DNA of 64,000 nt from Jaapia argillacea MUCL 33604 (GCA_000697665.1 KL197713.1:177323-241322), one strand, 5' to 3'. Shown: positions 12,694 to 25,489, counted from the stretch's first letter. The notes: generated by a model from the letters alone, not told the origin. Translations and numbers: made by a program.

Positions 12694-13789
12694 TCCATTT
12701 TATAACTTGCATGGGTTGCCAATTCGAAGACGTGCTCTGCTAAGCTTACAACCTTCGTCAAATCAACGTAAGGTAAGATCATCACGTAAGCGTCAACCCT
12801 AACCTTAATTTAGCTCCCGCCTGCCTCTGGTGGGGGCAAGCAAACGGTAAATACTTAGGCATCCTCCCAGTAACTCACTCGCAGCCATTAATATTCATAT
12901 CAAATGTCACCCAAATCATGGCCGAGTTGCCGCGAAGGATTTCTTCTGGTGACCCTCATTTAACGAAAAAGGAAGCAAAAATCCCACAAGATGACAATGC
13001 ATTTCCAATGCAATGTCAGAAGAAATACCTCATGCTCACCCAGACCCAATCAGTGCCCACGAACGCAAGTGTACGATGTACCCTCAAAGTTGAGCGCCAC
13101 CCCGCTCTCCGGTCGTCCCGTCCACACAGACATTATGGTACACCATCTCCGCGATGCACTACGGGTAGAGGGATGGAACCGTCTGGCGTGATGGTCACCC
13201 AAGATTTAGTGCCTTGTCCTGGTGTAGCTTTTCGCGACGAAAACATTGACGATGGGAAATCAGGTTCAAGCCTATGCCACCCACAGCCAGCGTACTGAAT
13301 TGACCAACTACTAGACGAAAAGGAATGAATGCTTGATGGAGACCAAGGACGACAGAAGATTGTCAGTCTGATTGCAAAGTAAAATTAATTTTCATTTCCA
13401 TCACCAAGGTGTTTTGGACGGTCGCATATAGTAGAAGATAAATCCCCCGGTAACCTTGACTTCTTGACAGTTTGAAGTCTACTTCGTTCTGAACAACGCC
13501 GAAGTAAGTATATTCAGTAGCCCGCGAGCCGATGATACCCCTCACACAGTAGTTGTGACTGCAGATAATCGTCAGTATTGCTCGGAGTCTTGAATGGCCT
13601 TTGCGACCCACTGTTGCGCCATGGGAGTGTGCTGTCATCCGGAGTGTCTCGACGATAATCGACGTCAAAGCCGTTATGAAAGTCTCTGGAGATGACATAA
13701 TCGAGACCCTAACCCCGACGAGGGAGTGACGTCGATCACCTGCCTCTCCTCTCCTCCCTCCACCGTACCGAGCGTGCGTCGCTGCGAGG
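12694..13789. other. Intergenic region without a supported gene
   Basis: About 1.1 kb between two divergent genes. Open frames of 111-131 codons exist on both strands (for example 12918-13298 plus), but none shows a recognisable domain or a convincing intron pattern. Promoters of both flanking genes must lie here. Confidence 0.4.
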
Positions 13790-16259
13790 ATGGCGACGAT
13801 GAAGGGTGGCTTTCAAGACGACGAAATTGTGTTCCTCTCAGAGTCTTCCTCGTGCGTAGTCCACTTCTGATCATTCTGCTTTGGCCAACGCTGACTCCGA
13901 GACGGCGACAGAGGCCCGATGCGATGTCAGATATGCAACAAGAACCTCCAACGAGACTCTCCCGATCAAAGACAGGCTCACTACGAACATCACCTCGATG
14001 GTGACTCATATCCAACCCGTCGTTCGTCTCCCTCTCTCTCCGCCCCTTGTCCCCGCAGTTGACATGCACGCCACAGCCACCGCCTCTACATCGACTCTCT
14101 CCTCAATAAGCTCAAAGTTCAGCTCAAAATCTCCAAAATCAAAAGGAAAGTCGAGACAACTCTGGAAACCAATCACTCTCGCTTCGAAATCCGACCAGAA
14201 CGAGTTTTGGTATACATCTCTCGAGTCGCCTCCACCGTTTGCTTTCCAACCTGGTACGCCAAGTTTTCTAACGTGGGCTGTTTTGGGGGTCTAATGCGAA
14301 AGATGATGTGAAGGTCTGATACCATTACTACGGAAGGCGTTGATCAAGTCACACGACAAGGGTACGACTACACGTGCCGTTTTGTGTTATGAAAACACGG
14401 TTCTCGTCAATTCCGAGTTTTGGGATAAGGGTTGGGGATGCGGGTACGTCGTTTATCTTCCATTACTATTCTTTCTCGTACGATACCTATTCTTCCCTTC
14501 CATTCCTTGTCACAACTCTCAAGCTCTTATGTTTCCTTTCTTCGTCTACCCTATCACTCACATCGATTTACCAGGTATCGAAACTTCCTAATGTCATGTA
14601 CAGCCCTAATGTCCCAACAACTCCAACCCGATTACTTCCCTCTTCTCGACTCGCCTTCTCCTCCCGGCATCAGGAACTTGCAAAAATGGATCGAACAGGC
14701 TTGGGGACAAGGTCTGCCCGTTCCCATCTCTCCATACACTCCTTCATGTTTCCGTTCCGCGATCATTAGGGTATGACGAAGAAGGTGCTGAACAGCTTAA
14801 ACGACAGTTATTCGGGACTTCTAAATGGATTGGTACAGCTGGTTAGTCTCTTGCTCTTTCGGTTCGGTTCTTCCCGGTGTCACCTCCTCGGCGCATATCT
14901 TGAATCACATACTGATTTTACTTCACAAACGACAGAACTCCATATAGCATTCACATCCCGCTCAATCCCCTCCACCCTAGTCGATTTCAACCTCTCTTCT
15001 CACCCCTCCAAAGGTGCCCAACCAGTAATAGACTGGGTGGTCCGATATTTCTCATCACCCTCCTCATCCTCACCAACACAAGTCTCCAATCCGATCTTTC
15101 ATTCATTACCAAAGGAGGAGAGAACGGTACAAGATGCGTTGAGAGGAGCTAGTCCCGTCGAGGTTCATAACGATAAGATGCCCGTTGTTTTACAACATAA
15201 AGGACATTCGAGGACTGTTGTTGGGTTTGAAGTCGTCAAGGGTAAACCTGGGGTGGGAGGGAAATGGGGAGGGGGGGTGAATTTGTTGATTTTTGACCCT
15301 TCCAAGTGTGTTTTCTTTTTGGTTTTTTCTCGTAGTTTTTAATGGGACTTATTTTGGTTAGGAAACCGGGGAAGGACGTTAGGCTTGCTGGACTTGAGAT
15401 GTGGAAAGCTTCTCGTTCTCGATCTTTCGAGGGGGGGATGGGAGACCGTTCGTCTTCTGCTTCTACTTCGACTTCGAAACCCAAGTCCAGCGGTCAATCA
15501 AGGGCGTCAAACTCGAATTCGAATTCGAGTAGCAAGCCACGGTCGAGTGATCGGAGCTCGAGACCATCGTCTAAAGACACCACAACCTCCCAATCTTCTC
15601 AATTCAAGTCCTCCCACTCCCACTCACCCATGCGAATAATAAACGAAATCTTACACCCGCGTCAAACCATCCTTAACAAGATATCATCTGGGGATAAGAA
15701 ACGGAAATCGGCTGATGTCGATGATGAAGTTGAGTTTGTGGAGAGCGGCGGCGGCGGCGGTACTAAACGGGTGAAAGGACGGGGGGAGCCAGACAAGGAG
15801 GTATGGAGTAGGAGGCAGGAGGGAATGGGAGTGGGGAGCAAGGAGATGGAGGTGTTGGTTATTGATGATAGCGATGATGAGGTTACGAGTGGGGATGCAA
15901 GTGAATCAAGAATGAGAGTGAGAGGTGGTGGGAGGGAAGATTGGGGTCGGAAGGAGAATGGTGATGTCGATGTCGATATCGAATGGGAGGAGGAGGAAGG
16001 TGTACAAGGGAGTGGCAAAGCGGGTAAGGATGTAGATTTGATCAAGATGTTGGGTTTGTTCAGGGTTAGCGCTAAAGATCTCAAGTACGTCCCACCTCTC
16101 TCCTCGCTTTTCTTTGGCCTCTCTCATCCGTTTCGCTTACCTTTGATTTTGGGAAGGAAACATGACAAGTACCAAATACTTTATTTTCCCATGAGTGATC
16201 CACTCAGTGATAGAGAGAAGATGAAGGGGAAGGTGGTTATGAGTGAGAAGGGGTGTTGA
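13790..16259 (+). CDS. C78-family cysteine peptidase with N-terminal zinc finger (ZUP1/UFSP-like; S. pombe Mug105-like)
   Basis: C78 peptidases remove UFM1 or cleave Lys63-linked ubiquitin chains; ZUP1-type members have N-terminal zinc fingers. Nine exons (13790-13851, 13912-14000, 14059-14253, 14314-14443, 14575-14711, 14770-14841, 14936-15305, 15362-16084, 16157-16259) sum to 1,881 nt, 626 residues. Exon 2 encodes a C2HH finger (MRCQICNKNLQ...QAHYEHHLD). The catalytic core begins at LIPLLRKALIKSHDKG; the active cysteine is in DKGWGCGYRNF, the histidine in VVLQHKGHSRTVVGFE, the aspartate in NLLIFDPSK. About 190 residues of Ser-rich, then basic and acidic low-complexity sequence separate this from the last conserved block (FRVSAKDLKKHDKYQILYFP). 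The finger and the LQHKGHS context favour a ubiquitin-directed role; this is inference, and whether the organism has UFM1 cannot be seen here. Confidence 0.9.
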
Positions 16260-19181
16260 TGCCTTCTCGGGTGGTTGGACATGGGATGACTAGGCTGGAA
16301 CTTTACTTTTCATTTGACGAACATTTCTTACCATATTATATTCTCGCACCCTGCTCGCATCTTACCTTATTCCCTCCCTTATTTTTTGCATACCATTTCG
16401 CACAATGTATCATGGTCCACACACGAGCTAGTCGAACATACTTTCAATCCGTTCCGAGGATGACAAAACATCGCGGGATGTGGTTGCAACACGGTCCGAC
16501 TCTCGAATATACATGCAGGGCGAGCCACACTAAGCCATGCCGAGATCTCGTACAAAGCTTGGAGAGAGAACAATAACGAAGAAGAGAAGATCCGTTGCCT
16601 CAAGCGAGAAGATCTACAGAAGATGGCTCCAGACTCAATCAAACGTAGTCATCTTCTATTCTGTCCCGATGGCTCAACACCATCTTGCTAGGAACAGCAT
16701 GGACTCCCAAAGTCAAGTGGACAACTGTGCCATCATGGTGCAACATGTTGCGACCGCCATGTACGCATTTTAATTGATGGATTGCATTTGGGTAGGAGCG
16801 AGAGAACGGCCACGAAGAATGACCGGACCGTCGTGATGATCATGGAAGTATAAATACAATGAACACGGACGTGATATGGTCGGAAGGTAGTGCTCAGCGG
16901 GCCATGGGATCCCGGACGTAGTGCGCGAGGTACAATCAGAATATCAGATCCATAGGAATCGACGACCACACGAAGGGAATGTCATGGACGGCAACCGGAA
17001 CGGTGTGGAACGAACGCGTCGTAGCGACGGCCCACGGATGGCATAGGGAATCCTTAGGCAAGCGAACGTTGTATACGTTCACCTTCTTCGAGCATACATG
17101 GGCCTAGCAGCCACATGATGCTGCCACCGGAGCCTGCATAGCCATTGTTATATCTGGAAAATAGGGCAATGTCCGTGTGATTGTGTGAGAATGGGCTCTG
17201 GTTAGATGGACTGAATGAAGAAGCTCACGCGGTGAGTGACGATTGGAATCCATCTTGTCTAAATATGAGCAGGGAGAACCGTCATCAAACGTGCCTGGAA
17301 GCACCGTTGCAAAGACGGATGAGGATCATCGATATGAGGGCGGGATGAGCGAAGTGCGGGCATTTCGCCGTAATAAACGTTGTCCAGCTTGGCAGTTCGT
17401 GGGAATGGATGGGCATTTTAGCTGACGATTGTCGCCATACGACAGTTCCGGCGGGCTGAGAGTTGTCAGCAAGAGAGGAGCGGCTGGATGTGAAGGCTTC
17501 CCGTCTCAAAGATAGGGTATCCCGGCGTCTGTGAGACTCAGATAGGGCACAGCGGGCACAATTAGAGCCCATCGGGGCGCATATAGAGTATGTTTGAAAG
17601 GGAAGCTGAGGTGGGTCTGCAGTGGGCCAATAGAGGACTATAGCCCCTGTGAAAAGCGCTGACAAGGCACACCCAGCGAAGGACAACCTGCTATCCGCCA
17701 TCTGCAGATGTCTGACCTTCTCGAGAGGTGACTCGATCGTCATTGCGTCATACCGCATGCAAAGCAACCAAGTTTAGAGCTGCAGATTCTGTCACCGCCA
17801 CTGGATTATGGACTGGAGGTGGGAGAAAGAGATAGGGTGAGATGTCGAGCATGATAACCGGATAACATTCGCGGCCCGACATCAGGGTAGACCAACTTCG
17901 ACGTTCAGGGATGCCATGCTACGTCTGAATTCGAAGGGCAATGTGGTGCGATGGGCAACATAGAGGCAAGGGGATGGCCGACTGACAGGGCTACAAAATA
18001 CACCTGACCATAGGCAAGGAACCAAGGTACTAGTTGCCCTTCATTCCAAACGTCGGACTTCCGAGACAGATTAATATTGTCAACGGATCATTATTGGAAG
18101 GTTCAGGCGTACGTAGATCTCCCGAATCGGGGTAAATTGAGTTCTCCAGTTTCTTCGAAGATGAGTCCTGCCGAGGAAGAGCGGTCCTCGGGTCGATTGA
18201 TAACCTATCCCCAGCGTTGCAGCTAAGTACACGACTTTGCGCATGTCCATGTGCTGTCTGGGAAGCTCCCAGACACGACATCGGTTGATATGGTACGACC
18301 TCTCGGAAGATTTGCGCGGCGAGCGACTACGGGTGCTATTGTAGTATGTTCACGAGATACGCGGGACGTTGATGAATTGGAAAGTAAGTAACCTTGGAGA
18401 GCAGGTGCAATTGTTCGGTTCCACCACCTGTCGGGTCGTGAATCGTAGTGATTCCAAGCAAAGGGTCAATACTCCTAGAAGAGGGCAGAATCACCATACC
18501 AGACAGCTCCGTGTAGGCCATGACCTTGAAATAGACGGCGAAGGTATCAGATAAAGTGAGGAACCTGTCGATCACCTGTCTCCACGAGTTGGAGGCTTGT
18601 TCGGGTCAAGAACCGCTCTCACTCCATTACGAGACTACATTGCGCCGCGCATACTTATATGAGTCAAGTTTCGCCCAAGATTTGTTAGCCACCAGTATCT
18701 CCAATACGAGATCGCGGGTGCGATAGTCCGACAGAAAATAGCAGAGAAGTATAGCTGGTGAGAGTCAGAAGTCCCCTCTGACCAATTGCCATTTTCGAGC
18801 TCAACCGCGCTCTAACCGTGGCTCAGTTGCTACCCACTTCCTCCCATCACTTTTCTTGCTGTACACTGCCCAGGCGTCCTTACTCTCCTTCACTCTGCGA
18901 CACTCTCGGTAATTCTGTATTTTTCTACCAGTTTATACTGGCGCAGGCCGCTCAAGAGACCTGCTCAGACTCCTAGAAGGTTTCCGAATTGGTATGTTCG
19001 CCGACCTATCTTTTCCCGCACTTTGATTCTCAACACCATTTAGCTGAGGGGAAACGTTTCCACTGTGTTAGCCACGTCTAATTTCTAATCCCACAAGTAC
19101 AAAACTCCGCCCCAAATCCCCCGCCCGCCCATAAACTATCGATCGACCTTCCGCTAGCGCTATTCCTAGTTGTGGCGCAAG
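16260..19181. other. 2.9 kb without a recognisable gene
   Basis: No domain, RNA gene or repeat was identified. Minus-strand frames that look mildly coding are 17285-17767 (contains a possible transmembrane run, CALSALFTGAIVLYW) and 18336-18521 (MAYTELSGMVILPSS..., followed by a plausible GT donor). They could be exons of one poorly conserved minus-strand gene at about 17.1-18.6 kb, but I cannot join them convincingly. The stretch from about 18.8 kb to 19.18 kb is pyrimidine-rich and is probably the promoter and 5' leader of the PKA gene. Confidence 0.35.
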
Positions 19182-20678
19182 ATGGACCTTCCTGTCCACT
19201 CATTTCCCCGTTCTGCGTCACTCCCTATCCCATCTGGGGACCTTCGCGCCACCAATCTATTCCAACCTGTCCCTATTCGCCGCGACTCCGAGGCCATGCT
19301 TAGCGAAGGCCCAATAACTCCTCCGATGTCCCCAAAGCCGCAGTCCGAAGCCAACCGAGAGGGTGGTGCCATCGTTGTCGATGTTCAGCCGAGATTCAGT
19401 GGAGCAGGGGTGCAGAGAGAGATGTCCCCCGATCAACCAACGAGTTCAGTCCAGACGCCCATGTTATCCCACCGACAGCCGGAGAGTGGGGAAGACGAGA
19501 GACCGAGGACACCCCCCAAGCCGCCGTTGAGGTTACTTGAAAATGAGCAGTCGCATCTGAGGAAAGGGACCCTGAGGCTCACCGATTTTGAGGTTAAGGG
19601 TACTTTAGGTGAGTGGCCCAAAAAATTGTCAAGAGTATGGCTGACATTCCGGGACAGGTACTGGGACATTTGCTCGTGTCCTTTTGGTACGGATACGAGG
19701 CACATCCACTCAAGGTCCTTCTTCGCAATGCTTCGCTCTGAAGGTCTTACGAAAGACAGACATCGTCCGTCTCAGACAAGTCGAGCACGTAAATGCCGAA
19801 CGATATATCTTATCCCGAGTCCACCATCCCTTCATCGTCGATCTCTTTGCGACTTTCCAGGACAGCCTCAACGTCTATATGTTGATGTCCTACGTCCCAG
19901 GAGGAGAACTATTCACCCACCTTCGTCGAGCTGGTAGATTTACTCCCGACGTCACCCGCTTCTACCTCGCCACTATCATCCTCGCTCTCAAATACCTCCA
20001 CTCGTTCAATATCATCTATCGCGACCTCAAACCGGAGAATCTTCTCCTCGACAGTCGAGGTTACCTTCGCTTGACCGATTTTGGTTTCGCCAAAACGGTT
20101 GATGACCGTACTTGGACATTGTGTGGCACCCCAGAATACCTTGCTCCAGAGATCATCCAGTCTGATGGCCACGGAAAAGCTGCGGATTGGTGGGCTTGCG
20201 GTATTTTGGCTTACGAGATGATGGTTGGTTACCCGCCGTTCTTCGACGAAACCCAGTACGGCATCTACGAAAAGATCTTGCGTGGTCGAATTCATTGGCC
20301 CCGAGAGATTGACCCTCTTTCACGCGACCTCGTCAAAGCATTCTTGCACCCAGACAGGACCAAGAGGCTCGGAAACCTGATTGGTGGTCCCCAAGACGTC
20401 TTGGATCACCCTTGGTTCAGGGGTGTGGATTGGGAGGCTCTTGAGCGTCGCGAGATTCGGGCAAGTGACCCTTTATTACGTGCTGACTCGGTGGCTGATA
20501 CAATTGTTGTCTACAGGCGCCCATCGTCCCACATGTATCGTCCAGCGACGACACTCGGCACTATTCCCATCTTCCTCTTCCGCCACAGGATGAGATACCC
20601 GGCCTCTTTCGGGAGGAAAGGCCCCCTCCTCTGTCCCAACGGTTCGAAGCTATCGCATACCAATTCCTGGAGTTCTAA
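19182..20678 (+). CDS. PKA1: cAMP-dependent protein kinase catalytic subunit
   Basis: This AGC-family Ser/Thr kinase is the effector of cAMP signalling. Three exons (19182-19608, 19658-20460, 20517-20678) give 463 residues. A Ser/Pro-rich N-terminal extension of about 130 residues precedes the kinase domain (LTDFEVKGTLGTGTFARV glycine loop; ALKVLRK with the catalytic lysine; YRDLKPENLLLD; LTDFGFAKTVDDRTWTLCGT with DFG and the activation-loop threonine; GTPEYLAPE). The AGC C-terminal tail is present (HPWFRGVDWEALERREIR, then APIVPHVSS) and the protein ends in FEAIAYQFLEF, so the hydrophobic motif is at the very C terminus as in PKA-C. The second intron starts with GC, not GT (GCAAGT at 20461), and only this choice keeps the tail in frame. 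The long N-terminal arm is usual in fungal PKA. Confidence 0.94.
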
Positions 20679-21127
20679 TACCGTCGGCCATCTAAGCCTG
20701 CCACCCGTTGTATCCTTTCCGTTCCTTCTGTTCTACAATCTTTGCTGGCCCAAACCTCACACTCATTATCGTTTTCTTGTTACCAAAGATACTTTTTATT
20801 CGATTCGTTTACTTGCCAGCAAAGAATTGGTTCGATTGTGCTTGCGCCAAGTTGTATCACTCGCTCGTTTCACCTTGTATGATTCCTCCTTTGCAATCCA
20901 TAGCGTATCCTGTATATTTTGTTCGCACAGATTCTGTATTATGTGTCGAGCACTATTTATTCCCTTCGTACAGTGAATATATCAACTTCTTGAACCCGTC
21001 CTTGGAGAGGCTCCCTTTGCAATTTGTTGAAGTCAGTCGCGGACCCACGACTCTTACCAGATCGGGACGAGCTTCAAATTTGCCATTACCACTTGACACT
21101 GTTCACCACACCTTCGAGACTCGGAAT
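20679..21127. other. Intergenic region between PKA and SSF1 genes
   Basis: About 450 bp in tandem orientation, AT-richer than the coding regions. It should hold the PKA 3' UTR and the SSF1 promoter. No further gene was seen. Confidence 0.4.
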
Positions 21128-22610
21128 ATGGCTCGACGACGCAAAACTAGGACCCATGTCAAAGCAGACAAGGCTGCACCAACTGCTGACGGTGTACCAC
21201 GGTCATTCGTTATCAAACATGGCCAAGTTGGCGCCTCCTTGACTAGTCTTGTCAGAGATGTTCGAAAGGTGATGGAACCTAACACCGCCAGCCGACTGAA
21301 GGTCCGTTCTCATTCGCTGTGCGTGAGGTGGAGAATCTAACTTTACTGATGACTTTTTGCAAGTGAAGGAGCGTTCCCGAAACAAGTTGAAGGATTTCAT
21401 TGTGATGGCACCCGCACTCCGAGTAACACACCTGCTCGCCTTCACACTCACCGATCTTGCTCCTTCAATGCGGCTCATCCGTCTGTCATCTGGTCCTACC
21501 CTGAGCTTCAGAGTGGAGAGGTATAGCTTAATGAAGGATATCCTGAATACTTCGAAGAGAGCTCGGAGCATGGGTCTGGAGTATCTAACTCCCCCACTGG
21601 TATGTGTATCCCATCTTGCCACAAAAAATCGTCTGACGAAAGGTCGTAGTTGGTCCTCGCATCCTTTCCCCAGCCGGGTCCAACAACGCCCCCACATTTG
21701 ACACTGTTAATGAAATCTTTCCAGTCCCTTTTCCCACCTCTCTCCCCCCAAACATTGTCTCTATCAAATGCACGACGTGTCGTACTTATTGCCTACAACC
21801 CAGATCGAGGTACCGTTGATTTCCGGCACTTCCTCATCACTGTTAAACCATACGGGGTGTCAAAACGTGTACGAAAAGTCCTAGAAGGCGCCACAGCTTC
21901 AAAGGCTTCGGCCTCGTCGACGCGCGGGATGTTGGACTTGGGAAACGAGAAAGATATCGCGGACTTCTTGCTTAGGAAGAAAGGAGAGCCCGCCCCCGGA
22001 GGAGGTGATGGATACGAATCAGCGGCGTCATCCGCTTCCTCAGCTGCAGGTGACGATGCAGATGCAGTGTCACTTGCTGGCGACTACGTTGGCAGAAATA
22101 ACAAAAGAGGGTCCAAAAGAGCCGTCAGGTTGGATGAGATCGGTCCACGGCTTGAATTGCGTCTGGTTAAGATCGTGGAGGGTTTACCAGGAAAGGAGGG
22201 CAGCGTGATTTACCACGAATTCGGTAAGCGAATTTATCCAAAGAGGACTTGGCAGAAACTCATTTCCGCGATTCTTAGTGAAAAAGACCAAGGCGGAGGC
22301 CGCTGCATTAAAGGCAGCACATGCCGCAAAAGAAAAGCTCAGGAAGGAGCGCAGAGAGGAGCAGGAACGGAATGTCGAAAGAAAGAAAGCCACCGCAAAG
22401 GCGGGCGACGAGGTTGACGATGAGGACGAGAATGACGAAGCTGCCGACGAACCTTCTGAAGGAGAGGATTGGGAAGAGGGTGCTTGGGATGATGAAGAAG
22501 AGGTCAGCGATGGTGAGGAGGACGGGAGTGAAGGGGTTGAGAGCGAAAGTGAGAGCGAGCCTGAAGAACGACCCCCACCCAAGAAGGTCAAGTTCAGACA
22601 GAAACGGTGA
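21128..22610 (+). CDS. SSF1: Brix-domain ribosome biogenesis factor Ssf1 / Peter Pan
   Basis: Ssf1/PPAN acts in the nucleolus in 60S subunit assembly (27S pre-rRNA processing). Four exons (21128-21301, 21369-21599, 21650-22223, 22279-22610) sum to 436 residues. A basic nucleolar-type start (MARRRKTRTHVK) is followed by SFVIKHGQVGASLTSLVRDVR and the Brix domain: RSRNKLKDFIVMAPALRVTH, MRLIRLSSGPTLSFRVERYS, LEYLTPPL|LVLASFPQPG, RRVVLIAYNPDRGTVDFRHF and RLDEIGPRLELRLVKIVEGL (the sigma70-like motif typical of Brix proteins). The tail is a lysine-rich coil, then a long acidic stretch and a basic end (PPPKKVKFRQKR). The first intron uses the acceptor at 21368 to give SRLK|ERSRNKLK; a closer AG would create a stop. 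Confidence 0.94.
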
Positions 22611-22699
22611 TCTCTAGGAGGATTCATTGTCATACTTTTGGGATACATTTGCCAGAATTAGTGACTAAGTAAGGGTTTACAACGAACGAAAGCGAAGGA

Positions 22700-23466
22700 T
22701 TAGTGGGCGGATGATTTCGCACCAGTCGAAGGAGCTGTAGTGGATGCGCTGGGCACTATCCCGGGCGTGCCAACCCATCGTTCCCAAAATCGTTCCATCC
22801 TCATTTTAACTCCTTCCCAATTATCTAACGCAGGTCGAGTGTCAAGGAAGAACGAAGGGGCACTCGATCCAGGCGCCGGATTCCGGCCAGTGTAGAAGTC
22901 GATAATATAGCGAATACGAGTGCCGCATCGTTCCACAATCCAGTCGTGTCGATCAAAAGGCGGAGAATACCTGTGAAGCCATTAGTTGCGGAAAGACGAC
23001 GAGCATCATCCACTTACCCAATGAGCGACTTCCAGCGTGCCCTGATACTCAGCTCGCTCGGCTTTCCTTTGAAACTGACCAATTTCACCCCTCCGCATGC
23101 ATCACCACCTCTTCCTGCCTCCCATTTCATCACCTCTTCCCAAGCGCGTTCGTTTACCGCATTGTGAATTGGCACGATATATTTCATATCGGCGGCCTGA
23201 GGATCGTGGTTCTTGCGAGCCATCGCTGCAAAGAACTGTGATTCTGACGGATATACCCATTTTGCCCCATCGACTTTAGGTATAGACGATGTTTCACGGT
23301 GGTCGGAGAGTGATGATGATGGGCCGGAAGGTGTCGGCGCAGGTTGGGAGCGACCTGTCCATGAAGACGGTAGAAGTTTCGACCAATTTGAACGAGTATT
23401 ATGGTCTACGGGACACTTGTCATCAGGGAGTGTGGCAGAGCCATGGTCGACGGGGCAGGAGGCCAT
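22700..23466 (-). CDS. CYC3: Cytochrome c heme lyase (holocytochrome c synthase)
   Basis: The enzyme attaches haem to apocytochrome c in the mitochondrial intermembrane space. Two exons are joined at RWKSLIG|YSPPFDRHDW (intron about 22973-23016). Two Cys-Pro motifs near the N terminus (CPVDH twice within 25 residues) are the haem-regulatory motifs of the family. Core blocks are KWVYPSESQFFAAMARKNHD, VPIHNAVNERAWEEVMKWE, LVSFKGKPSELSIRARWKS, SPPFDRHDWIVERCGTRIRY and IIDFYTGR...DTRPALDN. The haem-binding histidine lies in the NERAWEEVMKWE neighbourhood or in the FDRHDW region in related enzymes. Length is near the family norm. It is divergent from the nitronate monooxygenase gene with 204 bp between the starts. 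Confidence 0.94.
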
Positions 23467-23670
23467 GTGCGAATCTATGTCAGTTCGGAGAGGAAGGAAC
23501 TGAGTTTAGGTTAGAAAAACTTATCCCAATATGGAGTCCGGTGGCGGGTGATGGCCAACCGGTAACTGCACCCGGAACATCGTCAAGTGCCCACCAGTAT
23601 GCTCCATGGCTACTGATCCCTCCTTGTCTCTAGCTGTCTTTTTCTTACAGCATACCAAACCAATCTAGTT

Positions 23671-25346
23671 ATGCCCTCCTCAGAACCAGTTTTCACGACA
23701 CCCCTCACGAAGCTGTTCGGGATTAACCATCCCGTCATGCTTGCAGGTATGAGTTTCGAACTCGGATAGATCGGGAGTGTCTCATAGTTCTCACTGTCCC
23801 TTAGGTATGAATGTCGCAGCAGGCCCTCGGCTTGCTGCTGCTGTTACCAATGCAGGTCAGGATCCAAATGTTCCTTCAGTCAACACTTTTCGTCTGACAG
23901 TCCCACGAGGCGGCATCGGTGTGATTGGTGGTGTGCGCCAGAGCCCGAAGATTCTTCAAGAGAATATCAATGAGCTCAAGAGCCACCTTGAGGACAAGAG
24001 CGCTCCATTTGGAGTAGACCTGTTGATTCCTCAGTTAGGAGGGCAAGCAAGAAAGACCAATGTGAGTCACAGAGGTTTGGTTTGGAGGCGTCGTAACGAA
24101 TATGATTGTAGTACGACTACAGCAAGGGGCAACTCCCAGAGTTGGTGGATGTAATTATCAAGAGCAAGGCTGCCCTATTTGTTTGTGCAGTCGGAGTACC
24201 GCCCAAAGAAATGGTCGACAAGTTGCACGCGGCTGGTATTCCTGTTATGAAGTATGTGGGCACGCTAGGTGCCGGTACCAATTTCTCACCATTTCTTTGT
24301 TCAGTATGATCGGACATCCAAAGGTACATTCTCCTTCGAAAATGTCAGACATTACGAGCTCACGGCGCACTCAAGCATGTGAAGAAAGCACTTGCGCAAG
24401 GTATATCCAAGAACTCGTCCAATTATCAGAGCTTCCTTAACCTTGAAATCTGATTAGGAGTCGATATTATCTGCGCCCAGGGAGGAGAAGGTGGAGGACA
24501 CACGGGTGATACTCCCTTCTCCATTCTCATCCCGGCCGTTGTGGATTTGTGTAAAAATTCCAAGAGTCCCCTTACTGGGGAGCCCGTCATCGTAGTTGCT
24601 GCAGGGGGTATTGCAGATGGCCGAGGATTAGCTGCTTCGCTCTCGTGAGTTTTTCTAGGTCGTCTCTTCCGTATTCGTCTGAAGAGGAGGCGGAACTCTC
24701 CAGATATGGAGCTGCCGGCGTCTGGGTTGGCACTCGATTCGTGGCAAGTGTAGAGGCAGGAGCTCCTCCAAAGCATAAGGAGCTCGTAGTATCCGCTGGT
24801 TATGACGACACAGTGCGAACCCTCATCTACTCAGGGAGACCGATGAGCGTACGAAAGACATCCTACGTGGCACAATGGTACGTTCCAATGCTTTGAACTG
24901 ATCATGCCGATAGGCTTAACGCCCGGGCGGTTTTCCAGGGAGAACAGCCGACAACAAGAAATCATCAAGTTGACTTCAGAGGGCAAGATTCCACATGAAG
25001 TTGAGCTGGAGTCACATCCGGAAAAGTCGATGGAAGGGAGGATGTGTAAGTTCCGTTCGTTTCCTGCTAGGACTCGATGTCTCACGCCCGATCTGGGATT
25101 TCAGGGCTCATGGGCAAAGTCGCTGGTTCCATTAATGTAAGTAGCCCACATTATCAACCGGGGATCTGCGTTGGGCTGATCTCTTCACGACAGGATATCA
25201 AACCCGCCAAAGAGATGTGAGTACTCCCTGCTGATCTAGATATGCATGACCACTAACCACGGTAAAGTGTCGACGAGATGGTCACAACTGCATTCAACAG
25301 CTTGAGAAACGCGAATAGTCTCATCAGTAGGACGGCGAAGTTGTAA
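23671..25346 (+). CDS. Nitronate monooxygenase (2-nitropropane dioxygenase family)
   Basis: These FMN-dependent TIM-barrel enzymes oxidise alkyl nitronates such as propionate-3-nitronate. The gene has about ten short exons from ATG 23671 (MPSSEPVFTTPLTKLFGINH, VMLAG|MNVAAGPRLAAAVTNAG|GIGVIGGV). Further blocks are INELKSHLEDKSAPFGVDLL, ALFVCAVGVPPKEMVDKLHA, AGIPVMNMIGHPKHVKKALA, DIICAQGGEGGGHTGDTPFS (the His-Thr-Gly segment near the active site), PVIVVAAGGIADGRGLAA and YGAAGVWVGTRFVAS. The C-terminal exons read TSEGKIPHEVELESHPEKSM, MGKVAGSI, DIKPAKEIVDEMVTTAFNSL and finish at TAA 25344-25346. The exact edges of several small exons near 24.06-24.42 and 25.05-25.27 kb are approximate. Confidence 0.88.
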
Positions 25347-25489
25347 GGGATCGGACATCATTCATTGTTGAGATTTATGCCGTTTTCTGCGATATAAAAG
25401 TGATACGAAGCCCAAATGTACTTACAGTTGGAAGGCTGTAAAACGACTTCAATGGAAGCCATATCCTGTCTATTTCCGATGCCTGTTCA

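Noticed and set aside
17285-17767. 160-codon minus-strand open frame
   Set aside because: It has a hydrophobic run but no recognisable family, and I could not link it to neighbouring exons. It is mentioned only within the unassigned region.
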